Below, piece after piece: positions 31,448 to 43,365 of a stretch of 64,000 nucleotides of DNA. The stretch is from Perkinsus olseni (lineage: Eukaryota > Perkinsozoa > Perkinsida > Perkinsidae), in the NCBI GenBank assembly GCA_013115135.1, contig JABANP010000153.1:41032-105031 (forward strand). Direction: 5' to 3'. The notes beneath the pieces were generated by a model. The model saw only the letters and a program-made list of their open reading frames with translations, did no database searches and was not told the DNA's origin. The translations under genes were made by a program, and so were the position numbers. How positions within the stretch are numbered: position 1 is the first letter of the stretch; every line of letters starts with the position of its first letter.

Positions 31448-32589
31448 GTCCAGCGCCCCAGAAAACCGCGCCGTAAAGCGGGAGGATGCCCGCGGCGCAA
31501 TTTAAGATTCTTTTGTCCCGTCTCATATCGCAATCTTTCTTGATCTCAACCTTTCGAGATGCGTTGCTTCGCAGTGGATGCGTCCAAGACACTGAACACA
31601 GAACGAGCCTCCAAAGGCGTAGGGCAGTGCGAAGGGAATTTCATGCTTTCGAGGGGAACTAGGCGCGTGTACGCGATGAGGAGTTTTCAAAAGCTCCATG
31701 ACTGACGCAGTGGAAATTAGACAGTCGAATTGAGTCTTTTTCACCGAAGGCGTGCGCTGTTTCGACTTCTCTCGTCACAGATCATAGTCCAGCGAAGCCC
31801 GACAGCACGACAGACAGAGGACTAGTACCGTCCTCATGTCAGTTCACAGCAGTCTTCAAGCGTTGGGTGGGTTGCATGAGTCTTGTCACAACGTGACCAC
31901 CAGGACCGTATTGCTGACTTTTGTTAGGCCTTCTTTTATGGGGAACCCGAAGTAGAATTCGTGCGAATTTGTAGTTCGCTCCGCTCTCAGGGGTACCCTC
32001 TACTGAGTAACGCGGAGCACCACACAACACGTGAAGCTTTCTGTGGGTTTAGAACTTCCCAGTGGCTCTCGCACGATATCGCGTGGAGCATCTGAGTTTT
32101 CTCCCAGCCAGGAGGGTCTGTGGACGAAATTAACTCTCTGTCCGGAAACAACTGACCGACTGCGCTGCAGGGAATAAGAAAAAGACCTCGGATCGGACTC
32201 CTGTCAGTATTACGCTGCACAGTCTGCAAAGTTGGCCTAGCAAATAGGCCACTTAGTGGACATGTATGGAAAGTGTTTCACCCGTTACGTGAAAAATAAC
32301 GCGTTATGCTAAACGCGCGATACGTGAAACGTGTGGTAATAGCACCGAGTGTTATGTAGCCTGAAATGCAACAGCAGAGTTGTGATGTATGGTAAAACTA
32401 TCGAGGAGCGACACCATGATATTCCCACGATGCGGAGATGAATGGTGACTGACAGAGTCCGTATGATAACACCGCAAACTTTGATAGCCTCTCATCTTGA
32501 GCAGGTCATAAGAACCTGTCAGTCATTATTCAGTAGGATGCCGCAGAAATACTGCCGAGCGTCCATCCGCCAGTTACATTGCCTCTGAT
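31448..32589. other. Intergenic downstream of the transporter cluster
   Basis: No convincing gene is seen. A palindromic block at 32280-32335 (TTACGTGAAAAATAACGCG, ACGCGCGATACGTGAAAC) resembles one near 52540-52620. Confidence 0.4.
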
Positions 32590-33045
32590 GTGTTGGCTTT
32601 TTCTTTAAAAATGAAGAAAACTAGCTATACCGTAGTTCGAAACGCCTTCTTCGTGGGGGCTATAAATATCACATACACCTATGTTATGGTAGTATCATTC
32701 TCGGGGCCTTCCGGGACGGAAGTTCCGTCCAAGCTTCGAAGAAGCACAGCACGACGTGTTGGGCCACCTCGAAATGGGAAGTGGAGAGTCTTCCAGTCGA
32801 ATCGCAGGCCCTCAAAGAAAAGTTATCTGGGATATCGGGCTGTGAACGCGGACTACAGTTGCGACCGCGGAGAACGGGATCCGCAATGCGAAGTTCAGCA
32901 AGGAAGTTTTCTTGGGCCCTTCTTGTACCTGTTGAGTACCCTTCCTCTCGTGGGTCGCTCTGAACCTCTATACCATTCAGAAATCTATTTGGCGGATAAG
33001 GCCGTTGCCTATACGTGGGCCGAGGATTTCACATTAGCGGGTTGA
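32590..33045 (+). pseudogene. Decayed non-LTR reverse transcriptase fragment
   Basis: A 151-codon frame contains VQQGSFLGPFLYLLSTLPL, close to the GxPQGSxLGPxLFxLY block of LINE reverse transcriptases, preceded by an SYL-type segment as in those enzymes. The catalytic YADD box is not recognisable, and no endonuclease or second RT motif is adjacent. I read it as a remnant of a LINE element. Confidence 0.5.
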
Positions 33046-33226
33046 GACAGCCAAATTATGGGTAGGGTCCGATAAGGATATTGAAATTGTCGAAATCGGC
33101 GAAATTGATTTCCTTAATGATAAAATTGTGTGCCTTATTCGCTAAATTGATTTCCTCATTTGAGGCCTGCCGCTAAAATGACTCCTTTATCCGCCAAATT
33201 GTATCCCCCATCTCGACCCTATCCGC

Positions 33227-33688
33227 CAATTTGCTGATGTCTCAACAACAACAACAACTCGCTAATGTGATGATATCATCCTCGACCCCCATATAGGCTA
33301 CGGCAACGGCCCTATCCGCCAATTTGCTGATGTCTCAACAACAACAACAACTCGCTAATGTGATGATATCATCCTCGACCCCCATATAGGCTACGGCAAC
33401 GGCCCTATCCGCCAATTTGCTGATGTCTCAACAACAACAACAACTCGCTAATGTGATGATATCATCCTCGACCCCCATATAGGCTACGGCAACGGCCCTA
33501 TCCGCCAATTTGCTGATGTCTCAACAACAACAACAACTCGCTAATGTGATGATATCATCCTCGACCCCCATATAGGCTACGGCAACGGCCCTATCCGCCA
33601 ATTTGCTGATGTCTCAACAACAACAACTCGCTAATGTGATGATATCATCCTCGACCCCCATATAGGCTACGGCAACGGCCCTATCCGC
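33227..33688 (+). repeat. 93-bp satellite array 1 (five units)
   Basis: Units start at 33227, 33320, 33413, 33506 and 33599. The first four are 93 bp; the last is 90 bp because it has one CAA less. Each unit has CAATTTGCTGATGTCTCAAC, a CAA run, and CCCCATATAGGCTACGGCAA. The units are nearly identical, implying recent expansion or homogenisation. Confidence 0.95.
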
Positions 33689-34788
33689 CAAATAGACTTC
33701 TGAATGGTATAGAAGCCCAGGGGATACACCTCATTCTCCTTGCTGATACCCGACGATCAGCCTATCCGCGAGGACACGACCCGCTCTCGTCAACGAGTGG
33801 AAGCGATCTGAGGGGCATCTCCTTGAACGGACCGAGGCGGGCTTGAGCTGAGAGCATGAGGAGTCCCAAGCTCTCATCCCCTGCTCTATTGGTGAACACA
33901 GTACTTTTCATCCTAGCTAGTCCCAAGGACATAATAGAGAGAAAGTTCACACTATCCTCCACCTGAGGTGGAGGGTTGACGCCGGTTAGGGTCATCCTCT
34001 ATCTGTCCGGGGAGAGTAGTAGCCGTCGGCATTGCCTTCCTGTAGACATACCTCAGCGTGAGGAACGGCGGCACCAAAAACGATAACGCAGGTCACCCTT
34101 CTTATCACACGACACCAACACGACAGCCTTCGGCGCTTGAAGATTATTCGAACTGAGGGATTTTGCGTCCTCATTCATCTTGTTCTATCAACCTCCGCTA
34201 AGCGACGAGGTCGAAAACGATAAGGAATGTTGAAATAAGAAGTAATAAGCACGAATTTTCCACGATATGAGGCGCCAAAACGAAATGTGACAGGGGGATA
34301 ACCACTAAGACCTTTACGAATGGAGATTCTCAAAAGAAACCTTCAAGCGAACACCGTAGAATAATGATCCCCTCATGAGAGTATCAAGAAATAGAAGCGA
34401 AGGCGGCTGATCCACACAAATAAAAAGTACAATAACGTAGAAATTCTCGTAACGAGAACGTGATGAATAGAATGTGCACCCGTGCTGGACACAGCGCATG
34501 AACGAAACAAAAAGAGGGGATAACAACGGGCCCAGTTGAACTAGGACTTCTTCTGATAAAGATACGCCTAAACACAGCCCACTCCGAGTCAATAATGTAT
34601 CATAATGTTCGTTGAAAAAGCTATGATAAAATGAAAAGTTATCACGGTTGATTCGCACGGATTGGCGGAATAACAGACGGTCACTGCAGAATACAGGTCG
34701 CCTATAATTAGGCCTCTTCCTACGTCACCATCCCCATCACAGCCAGCCGCGAGGCTCCGAACTTCGGAGTCCGAAGCACTGATCCGCA

Positions 34789-37615
34789 TCACTCGCAAAA
34801 AGATACTATGAACCGCGAAAAAAGGATGATAAGCACGATGAATAAAAGGGAGTAAAGAGTTGAATTGACTGCAATCAGCCTCCTGTAAGAGAAAGACACT
34901 TCCACCGTCTGAAAGGTGGCTTCCCCTGTTTCACCAGAGTCTACCATAGAGGAAACCTTGAAAGCAGCGCTGGAAGCCCCTAGGGTTGTTGAGATCAGAG
35001 GCATGACCACCATTTGTAACCTGAACACGCCGGTTTCATGAACAATAACCACACCGTGCTGACAACACCCATGATATCGAGGTTGGCCGAATTTCTTACC
35101 GCCGCAACAATCAACACCCCGCCAGGGGAAGCTGCGGGACTGAGTCCCGGGGACTCAGCTCCAATCACTGTGATCACTATTACTACGATCGAAGAGAATC
35201 CGCGCTGTATCATGCTTCTGCGCGGTTCATTCGGTGCTATCAGCAATAGCCGAGAGCAAACCCTCGAAAGTTGTAGGACAAATTTTGAGAAACAACTAGA
35301 AGTACAAATCGGTTGGAAACTAAGTGCTCGTCGAACGGTGTTCATGGCTGTTGTTCATTCATCGAGGTTGCCCACAAATGAGCGATCAAAATGATTTACC
35401 CTGATTATTAGCGATGGATGTGTTCCCAGTAGAACTATGCTGAGCTATACTTTCGCTGGATTGGGCGATACCAGTAATCAGAGTCGTAGTAGTACTAATA
35501 ACAACAACAGGTAGACTTACATTGATGAAGGCAATTTTCGCTCCAGTAGTGGCAAACTCCAACGCCCTCACCGTTCCAAACACTCCGCCTAGAGGATACT
35601 GGGGAGAAGAAGAAGAGGTAGTAAAAGCAGCACAGACGGCGTATCGTAGGTTCACCTTGAGGGTCTTAGGCTGGACAGCCCTTAGCTTTTCTCCGTAGTT
35701 GTCTTTACCCTTTAAGCCGGTCATCCAGTTGAGGTTGCCGATGGCGTTGGCGACATAGTCATAATGACCAGCAAGGACACCGACCTGAGAGCATACGTAG
35801 AGGTGACAGAGAGGAGGACCTTGGTTGAGCTGCTGGCACATCTGCATCATGCCTAACTAAACTGCCGACACACTATAGACTAAGGCACCCGCGTCCTTCC
35901 CATCCCACTGCGGAGAGAAGAAAGGGGGGACATCCCATTTTTGGTACGACTGAGCAGTGACTGATATACATCATTGGTGCTTCATAGTTCGTCCAAATCA
36001 TGATGGTAGTGACGAAAAGCCATTCAATCGTCAACGCCGAGGGATGACGATTGAAGGACTCTGGAGATTCCTCATGAGTGAAGAACGGCCCTCGGCTACC
36101 TTGATCCCTCCATCAAGTAGATCTACAACAAAGCTCGTCGTATCGTAGGTGGTGAACTTATTGAAGGCGTCAAGCACCTACAACGAGGAGGGACCGGCCG
36201 ATAGTGATGACGGTTTCCTGTCAGGAGTTACTTCCTCATTGTTCGAAAAATACTTCTTTGCCACTCCCAACTTAGTCTGAACGTCCCTCCTGTTGAGGAA
36301 ACTTCCCACCTAACCAACACGATAACGCTGTCGACCCCCAGGATTATCGGATGGCATGCGCTACCCACCGGTCCAGGTTTGAACTCGAAGAACCGCGCAT
36401 CTTCTCCAGTGCGCGCCCGAACGTCGTATCTGCAACATCGAAGTGCTCAAATTGGTACGAAGTAGTCGGCGAATTTTGGGTGGTAGATTTTCACGGTGAA
36501 AACGGGTATGAGTGAAAACTTCACCCATACAGAGTGTTCGTCACTAAACCCAGTATAACTCAGCACATACTGCTTGCTCGAGTCTGAGATTTCAGTTTGG
36601 TAATACCAAATTGGTATGCATCAATGAATTGATGGTCGAGTCAATTTGAAATGAGATATTTAGTTAGTCGTCTGAGACGACTCGTCTCACTGATCTGAAT
36701 TTCGAAATTTGGACTGCGTTGCACGCGGAAGTCCATCACGAGAGCGACAAAAGCACATACGCAGGCCCGAAAATTATCGAAACCCCAACTTCAATCTCGA
36801 TCTCGAACGAGGTTAGCTTAGAGAAAGTCTTAGCTGTTACTAACGACTCTCTCAAAGCTCAGGTACTAGATGCTCTCACATGCTCGTCCCACGCTTGTCA
36901 AGGCAGTTATAGGCGACGTGGTCACAGAAGTTGGTAGCATCTTCACATGCATCTAAGGGAAGGGGGAGAGCAGGACCTCGGCTGATACTTCCACCACTCG
37001 ACCCTACCCAGATCAGGAGGCCCGCCCAAACCGCCGGAATTGCACTTAGCGATTTTCGCCTCGCATGTTTTCAAATCTTCGGCCATTTGTTCCAGCCTGA
37101 TAGAAACTTGGCGGGAGAACACGAGTGTGGTCTTTCTGACTCTCCAGCAGGCAGCAGTCGGCGTTCCTTCGCCATCGTTAAGCAGCCTTGGTAACTACCG
37201 TGAGAAGAGTGGAAACAACAGTGAAAATCTTTACGCTACAACTACATTGACAACGGTCCGACCAGACCATGGCGCATCATCACGCCCCTTGAGGTTGATC
37301 TTCAGCTGAGGCTTTTTCACAATGGTAGACCCGAGCATGGCGACCAGCGAGGCTGCAAACGATGAAAATCAACAACGCGGGTTGTCAATGGACCGCTGCC
37401 CACGACTCCCGAGGAGCTCTCAGGAGTGAATTCAACTTGCCAGAGAACGAGCCCTGGTGGCATTGTTAAGAAATAATTGTTTCAAATCAGGAGACGCAAC
37501 CGCTATTGGACACCAGCAATGATGAAGTATGGAAGATGCACTCACCTGATGCAGATGTCCCAACCAGGTGAAGATCCCTGTTCAGATTGCCGTGGTCCTT
37601 GAACAGGCCGTCCAA
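34789..37615 (-). pseudogene. Serine-carboxypeptidase-like (S10) gene, copy 1, truncated
   Basis: Exons shared with copy 2 can be read: LNRDLHLVGTSAS (catalytic Ser exon), KKPQLKINLKG, LEQMAEDLKTCEAKIAKC, DACEDATNFCDHVAYNC, SFLNRRDVQTKLGVAKK, DAFNKFTTYDTTSF, AGHYDYVANAIGNLNW (catalytic Asp), YPLGGVFGTVRALEF, and a C-terminal membrane segment ending SRFIVSFCE. Homology with copy 2 stops at about 37612, so exons 1-4 with signal peptide and oxyanion loop are gone. An extra base after INLKG (near 37286) breaks the frame, and the following donor is GTAGTT instead of GTAAGT. It is therefore probably dead, although most exons remain open. Confidence 0.75.
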
Positions 37616-37821
37616 GGGCCCCGGACCAGCCCTCCCAGGGCCGATTCCGGGCCACTATCTCGAGCCCGGAACTGGCCAGTATCGTTAAGGTCCTAAGAGA
37701 AGGGCAAACAAGTCGGGTCTAGGAAAACTTCTGATGGCCAGACTCTCAACTGATCTGTTTGAGCTGATTTAGCGACTGCACGCATTCCTCCGAGGAACGA
37801 GGTGACGCAGAGGGCTCTACA

Positions 37822-39403
37822 CGCAGACGACTCGCTCTTCGCAGACGGCTCGCTCTTCGCAGACACTTTCAATAGAGTTGACAAGCAAGTTGGTGCGGGA
37901 GCGCCTCGTGACAACGGCACGAGCCATATTGGTGGCTCTGGAGATTCGAGCTCCTCTCTACCAAGCTTCTCGTCCGGAGGGGTCCATGTCAGGTAGTGGC
38001 GTACATATCGCGTGCTACCCCTCGAGCACGAAGTTCACAAAAAAATTGCACTACTGTATAGTATCATTAGTATCAGGCAGCCGTCTAACTTCACTATGCG
38101 CCCTGCACCAGCGTGCATGAGTATACGTGCTACACTGAGCTTAGCTTAGCTCAATAAGCTGTATATCACATTATCGCGTAGCCAGGTCAATTTTACCTCT
38201 TTGAGCCCCGTCTCAAATAGCCACACTGTACTGAGTTATAGTGCAGTAGTGGTAGCAGCTCCTTGTTCTCGGAGACCACTGCCGGATTTGAACTTCCACC
38301 CTGGTGCCTTATCGTCTTCATGGAGGTCGAGCAGGAACTTTGATTGCGCAACGAGCTCTCCCTTATCTGCTCGGTGTCAACTTCCTGCAACACTTCGAGG
38401 CGAGCTATTTCCACACCTTCGACTGCTTCTACTGGTCATTCCCGTACAGCGGCGTACAAGTCGACAGTAGTAACCCGCCTAGACGCTCCCCACCAAGTCC
38501 ACGATGGCGTAACCCCTAGACATTTAGCCTTCGCCCACCGGAACTACTACTCTCTACCCCCTATCGCCCAGTATCAGCTGACGAAAACTCCCATGGTCTG
38601 CCCTTCCAAGCCACTTTAGACTATGGTGATGGCATGACCTCGCTCCTCTGCCTGGTTGATCCGGCAGAGTCATCGTTAATCATATTCGGGAACTCATCAC
38701 TCAAGCTCCTCCTCTGCAGCAAAGTCCAACTCGGACTATAACTATGAGTCATTTTCCGTCCACCCCCTCTCAACTACCTCGCACTGCGACGGATGTGATT
38801 CATGTTCTGCCTACTGTATAGCCCCTTCTACAAGAATAATTTACCCTACCACCAACTCCATCCGAGGATCAATCTGCTCACTCCTCAATCTCTACCTCGT
38901 CTTCGTCTTCTTCTGCTGAAACTACCGGGAGATCTGATCGGTCTGCCCAATCTTGGCATTCTCTTCAAGCCTCCTCATGGGAGTCTGCCTCAAGCGGTCC
39001 AGTCCGACGTTCGCGACGAGTCCCTGTGCGATTCGATCCCACCGGTCCTGCTAATATCTCCAGTATCGACGATCAGCTCTATCCTTTCCGACAACGCTTC
39101 GGAGGGGGAGAGAAACCTGCACTATAGTGACAATATAGTGACGACTATAGTGTTAGCTATGTAACAGCTACAGTCTGGTTTAGTACTACTCAGCTCGTAG
39201 TTTACTGCTACTACGTATCATTAGTATCAGACAGCCGTCTGACCTTACTATGCGCCCTGCACTCGCGTGCAAGAGTATACGTGCTACACTAAGCTTAGCT
39301 TAGCTCAGTAAGCTGTAAATCACATTATTGCTTAGCCCCTATCCAGTCCAATCTTACCTCTTTTCGAGCCCCGTCTCAAATGGCCACACTGTACTGAGTT
39401 ATA
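37822..39403. mobile_element. Insertion of about 1.58 kb with internal direct repeats
   Basis: The duplicated copy (about 49985-50000) runs CTCTACACGTAGGCAAGG without interruption. Here CTCTACACG and CACGTAGACAAGG are separated by about 1.58 kb, with CACG at both ends as a possible target duplication. Inside, two copies of about 200 bp (38053-38253 and 39206-39403) flank about 950 bp. One frame there has LPYLLGVNFLQHFEASYF, reminiscent of the C-terminal part of a retroviral-type aspartic protease. It may be a deleted LTR element; the evidence is thin. Confidence 0.45.
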
Positions 39404-39559
39404 GTGCACGTAGACAAGGGAAGCAAATTTGGGGCCCTCTCTTCGTGGACTCCTTCGATAGAGATGACTAGTGAAATGGTGTGGGTGCCACAGCGTGATC
39501 CGGATGGAAATCAACATAAGAGCTTCTTATTAAGAGGGGAATGAAAGCTGGTAGCTCCG

Positions 39560-41640
39560 AGCTGCCGAAGCAAACGACGACAGGCAGAATAGCTCTATGA
39601 TGCACGCGTCGTGCGATGACTCTACAGTGTAGAGTCTACACGCCTCCTCCTTCACAAGTTGTCGAGTTGTGGACCACCTCCTCCTAATACACAATTCATA
39701 GGCCGAGCGGCTTGCACTGCAAGCCTTGCAGTTAGAGTAGTTGAGTCAATAGAGAATCCCGGAGTGAGGGGTTAACATATTTCATATGATGAAGATGTAC
39801 AATACGTGTCTTGCTTCGATTGAGACCCTTGACACAGCACACCAGAGGGGATATTAGATCCCTAATATAGCCCTGAGAGTAGTAGCAGGCTCGAAAGGCG
39901 CCTCGTTTTTCTCAAGTTTGGGGAATTCTTGTATAAGTCCAACCTGATTGGCCTAAGGTAATTCCGGTGCTGTAGTAGGAGAAGTAGATGTGTGCGTAAA
40001 AGTAGGGCATGATGGAGTAGTTGGCTCGCCTAGCGGGTGATAAGTACGAGCCTCGTACTACGAGGAAGAGCAGGGTAGATCCAGGGTTGAAAAGGACCAA
40101 CTCTTGTGGACTGTATCGTTACCTACCGGATGAAATGGTGTTTCAACACTGCGTAGCACGTTAAAATAATGAGCTCAAATTGTGGGAACGTCAACTGGTC
40201 TGCAATATGACATCAGAGTCGCTCATTGGGAATACGACGGACGGGTGGTATTTTTCGGCTCGCTCAGTAAGCGTTTGAAAGTGAGGTTTGGGGGACACAA
40301 AGGACGCGATTCAGCTCATCAGTAAATTCTGTGTACATGAACTGTGACCCCGTAACACTTCAAACCCTTTCCGAAACTCTGTTGAACATGACGTTCGTAG
40401 CGGTGAACGTTAAATAACCGTTCAACGGTTGATATTGCACTACGAGTGGGTGGTCCACCCCTTAAAGCTCAGTGTACTGGCCGAAGGGGCTGCCCCTCGG
40501 GTCAATACAACGATAAACTGCATCAGAACACGATAATGCTGACAGCACCATCACTAGTACAGTCGTGTGCCGGTTTCACAGCACTCTTGGAACGCTGGGC
40601 AGGCTTTAATCACTCTCGTTACAACGTCACCACGACACGAGTCATATCGCTGAATTTGGGGATTTAAGCGTATCTATCCTCCGGAGGAGTTCATTTCGAG
40701 AACTGCCGTACATATCGCGTTCTGCGCGTCGAGCACCAAGTTCGAGAGATGATTTCTTCGTTATCGATCCCTTGACGCATATACATACTAACTACGCTCA
40801 ATTGTCCGCCGGACTCCGGCGGCCGGAGTCTGGCGCCCGCCAAATTCTTGTCTATTTCGCACAGGCAGGGCAGCACAATCAACAGTCAAAGGTACCTGAA
40901 GTTGGCCGAGCGGAGTCGGTTTACATTATAGCAAGAATCGATCTATCGCAGGTAAAAGACCAGCGAAGAGTGACAGGCAGACCCTCCTATTGCACAGCCT
41001 CGAGGGGCACTGTCCCTGCAGAGCAGGAAGCCCTCTCCTAGACGAGCCCTTCGGTTTCTGGTCGACACCTTAGAATTCGCCCATCTGCTTCAACTGTGAA
41101 GTTGTAGTGGACTCACTAACGAGGCTCAGAAGAGGTCATCTGGAACCCGAAAGGGCATGGGTCCGGATGTATTGTGAGACGGTGGCGCTGCTCCATCATG
41201 GGAGTTGCCCCACCCCTGTCTACCAGTGTCCTCACTACATATGTCTTCACATTCATTTGTGTACACTGTGGTCGCTGATCCTTCCGTGCGTTTATTCTGT
41301 GCATTGGCTACAATCATTTTTCTCTGTTTAAATTTGAGAAAAATTATTTCGAGGTTCGTGGTTCCTTTCAGCTCCTGGGGATTCTGGCGCGGGTCCATGC
41401 ATGGGCGCTATGCCACACCGCGTTCGCGATCGATTTTTTGCCCAGCCCGGAACCCGCCGAAACCCCGAAAGATATTCTCTCTACGACTCACAAGGGCAAT
41501 GAGCGTCGAGTGGAATTACCTCTAGCAGGGCATGTTCAGCCAGGACTTGACGTAAGGTCTCTTGCCGCGTGATTGATCTTTATTTAGCCGACAGTTCTTG
41601 AATAACTCTAGTTGGCGCAGCGAGCAGGGCTGCCGACCGT
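39560..41640. other. Intergenic part of the duplication
   Basis: Scattered similarity to 50140-50700 (for example ACGTTCGTAGCGGTGAACG with ACGTTCGCAGTGGTGGACG). Short frames only; none has a motif. Confidence 0.4.
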
Positions 41641-41657
41641 TACAGGTTATCATTATC

Positions 41658-41849
41658 ATGACCAAGGCTTACCTCTCTCTGATCACCATCATCTGGTTCG
41701 CCCTGCTATCTGGCCCCACAGAGTGTGACGCACATTCAGGGGGGTCGTGTAGCTTTGTCTGTCCAAACGGCTACTGCGATTCGTGCCCACCAGGATTCGG
41801 GTGCACCCCGGCGCACTCAATCCATCTATGTAGGTGCACTGGGCGCTAA
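41658..41849 (+). CDS. Small secreted cysteine-rich protein, 63 aa
   Basis: The start MTKAYLSLITIIWFALLSG gives a signal peptide with cleavage near TECDA-HS. The mature part of about 38 residues has seven cysteines (CSFVCPNGYCDSCPPGFGC, then CRC), a density typical of disulfide-knotted secreted peptides. A likely splice acceptor (TTACAG) precedes the ATG. I do not recognise the family; no toxin role should be assumed. The matching part of the second duplication copy has lost it. Confidence 0.6.
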   Translation: MTKAYLSLITIIWFALLSGPTECDAHSGGSCSFVCPNGYCDSCPPGFGCTPAHSIHLCRCTGR

Positions 41850-42689
41850 GCAGTGGGTTGTACTATCTCTCCGAATCTGCTGCGCACAAGGCCACACCGG
41901 AGACTGAGTGTCCTGTACTGATAACTGATCGGCTGCTAGCTAACCCATACTATGACTAGAAGCCCGATGTGTCTAAATCCCGATGAACGTCGGCCATCAG
42001 CCAACACGAGTAGTGACGCGCACGCAAGTGCATAGGCCAATCCAGTATTCAGTCTGTGTCCATGAGTCACCATACATTCTTCTTCTTTCACGAGTCTCTG
42101 AGGAAAACTTTATGGTAGTATTGTACTTGGTGCTTCTTTGTCCATGCCTCGGCGAGGCACAACCGGCTTGTTGAGTTACCTCACCTGGGACACAAGAGGA
42201 CTTGTCAAAGGAGTCTGCTTAAGTGATCTTCAGACTGTTTTGTGTTGCAAGGCACAATATGCCGTGCCCTCGCATGCTCTTGAAATGCACATAAGAGCAG
42301 TAGGGTACAGCAAAGCAACGTTTGAGTGCGACCAAGCTCGAGGGGTCTAACTCTGTTGCCACGAGGTAGTGCAAAGTGGTGCCAAAGACGCAAGGTGAAG
42401 CGGGGAGAAGTTTGGCAGCTGCATTGTTGCACCAGTAGCGCGGCATAGAGCCGAGCTATAGATGGCACCATATTCACCTCATTCTTCGATATCCTCGGGA
42501 GTCCGATGACCGGTCATCTGGGAGTCTGTTACGGGGCAGTATAGACCGGACCTTGCCTTCACTACCCATGAAGCTTCTGTGAGAAGCCTTCTGACCACGG
42601 GTATTCAATGCCCGGTATTGGAAGTTAGGACGGTGGCCGCAACGAAGCTGAAGGCGGTGAGGGCAGTTAGGGTCCCCAACCTAAGAATC

Positions 42690-42906
42690 TACGGTGGGGC
42701 TTCCTCATGTACTCACACCAGCGGTTCTCGCGGTTGGCTGTGCACAGGGAGGACACAACTCTACCGGCCAGCCCGGGGCTGGCAGCCTTTTGAAGGCCTA
42801 TGACCTGGATACTCGCTCGTGGTCTCGGTTAGTAGCCAGCGCGTTCCGCAGGACCTCCTACCTCTTGTCGAGAGGCTCTAGACGGTATTACAATGCTACA
42901 ACTTGA
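42690..42906 (+). pseudogene. Possible Kelch-repeat fragment
   Basis: The frame includes GGHNSTG, then LLKAYDLDTRSWSRL, resembling one Kelch blade (GG, YD..T..W). No second blade or gene structure is found nearby, so it may be a fragment or chance. Confidence 0.3.
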
Positions 42907-43365
42907 CGATAGATAGTATCGTGGGAAACTACATGCGTTATGGCTACTGCTCTACACCTTTCGAAGGCCTGTTTCGCGTTTAGCAAGATCAATTTCGCAG
43001 GGTGAGCGATCACCCGCATGCTTCTGTAATGTGGGTAACACAATACCCAGATAAATACTGGGAGGGTTAAACTGCATCTTTAGCTCATCTCAAGTTTTAT
43101 GTGGACACCATGCTGATCACCTTATGACCACGATTATGGCGATTCCCTACTGGTTTCTACTGCACTTCGTTCCTCGGCGTACAAGTCCTTCGAATAGAGG
43201 GAGCATCTCCGACATGCTCGGGCCTCACTGAAAGGCTTCTGTCAAAATTGACGCCGCTGTTCGTGGAAAGGATGCTTTTGCCGAGATCTTGGTTTCTGCT
43301 TGCTGAATAGAGCTTGAGGAGATATAGAGCGTGGAGGAAAATCTATTCTATTTCGCAAGCTCATG

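Larger units (their letters stand above)
33227..43330. repeat. Large segmental duplication, copy 1
   Basis: It matches 44595 to about 55760 in the same order: satellite, carboxypeptidase exons (about 37612), then blocks near 37680-37820, 39405-39660, 40380-40440, 41850-42360, 42500-42620 and 43010-43330. Matching is close over the first 4.3 kb and weaker later, with indels of up to about 1.5 kb on either side. Confidence 0.8.

Noticed and set aside
23000..31500. Spliced-leader RNA gene
   Set aside because: Likely trans-splice acceptors precede several ATGs, but I found no sequence resembling a leader donor gene in the window.
33227..33688. CRISPR array
   Set aside because: Units are tandem 93-bp repeats with no distinct spacers, in a eukaryotic context.
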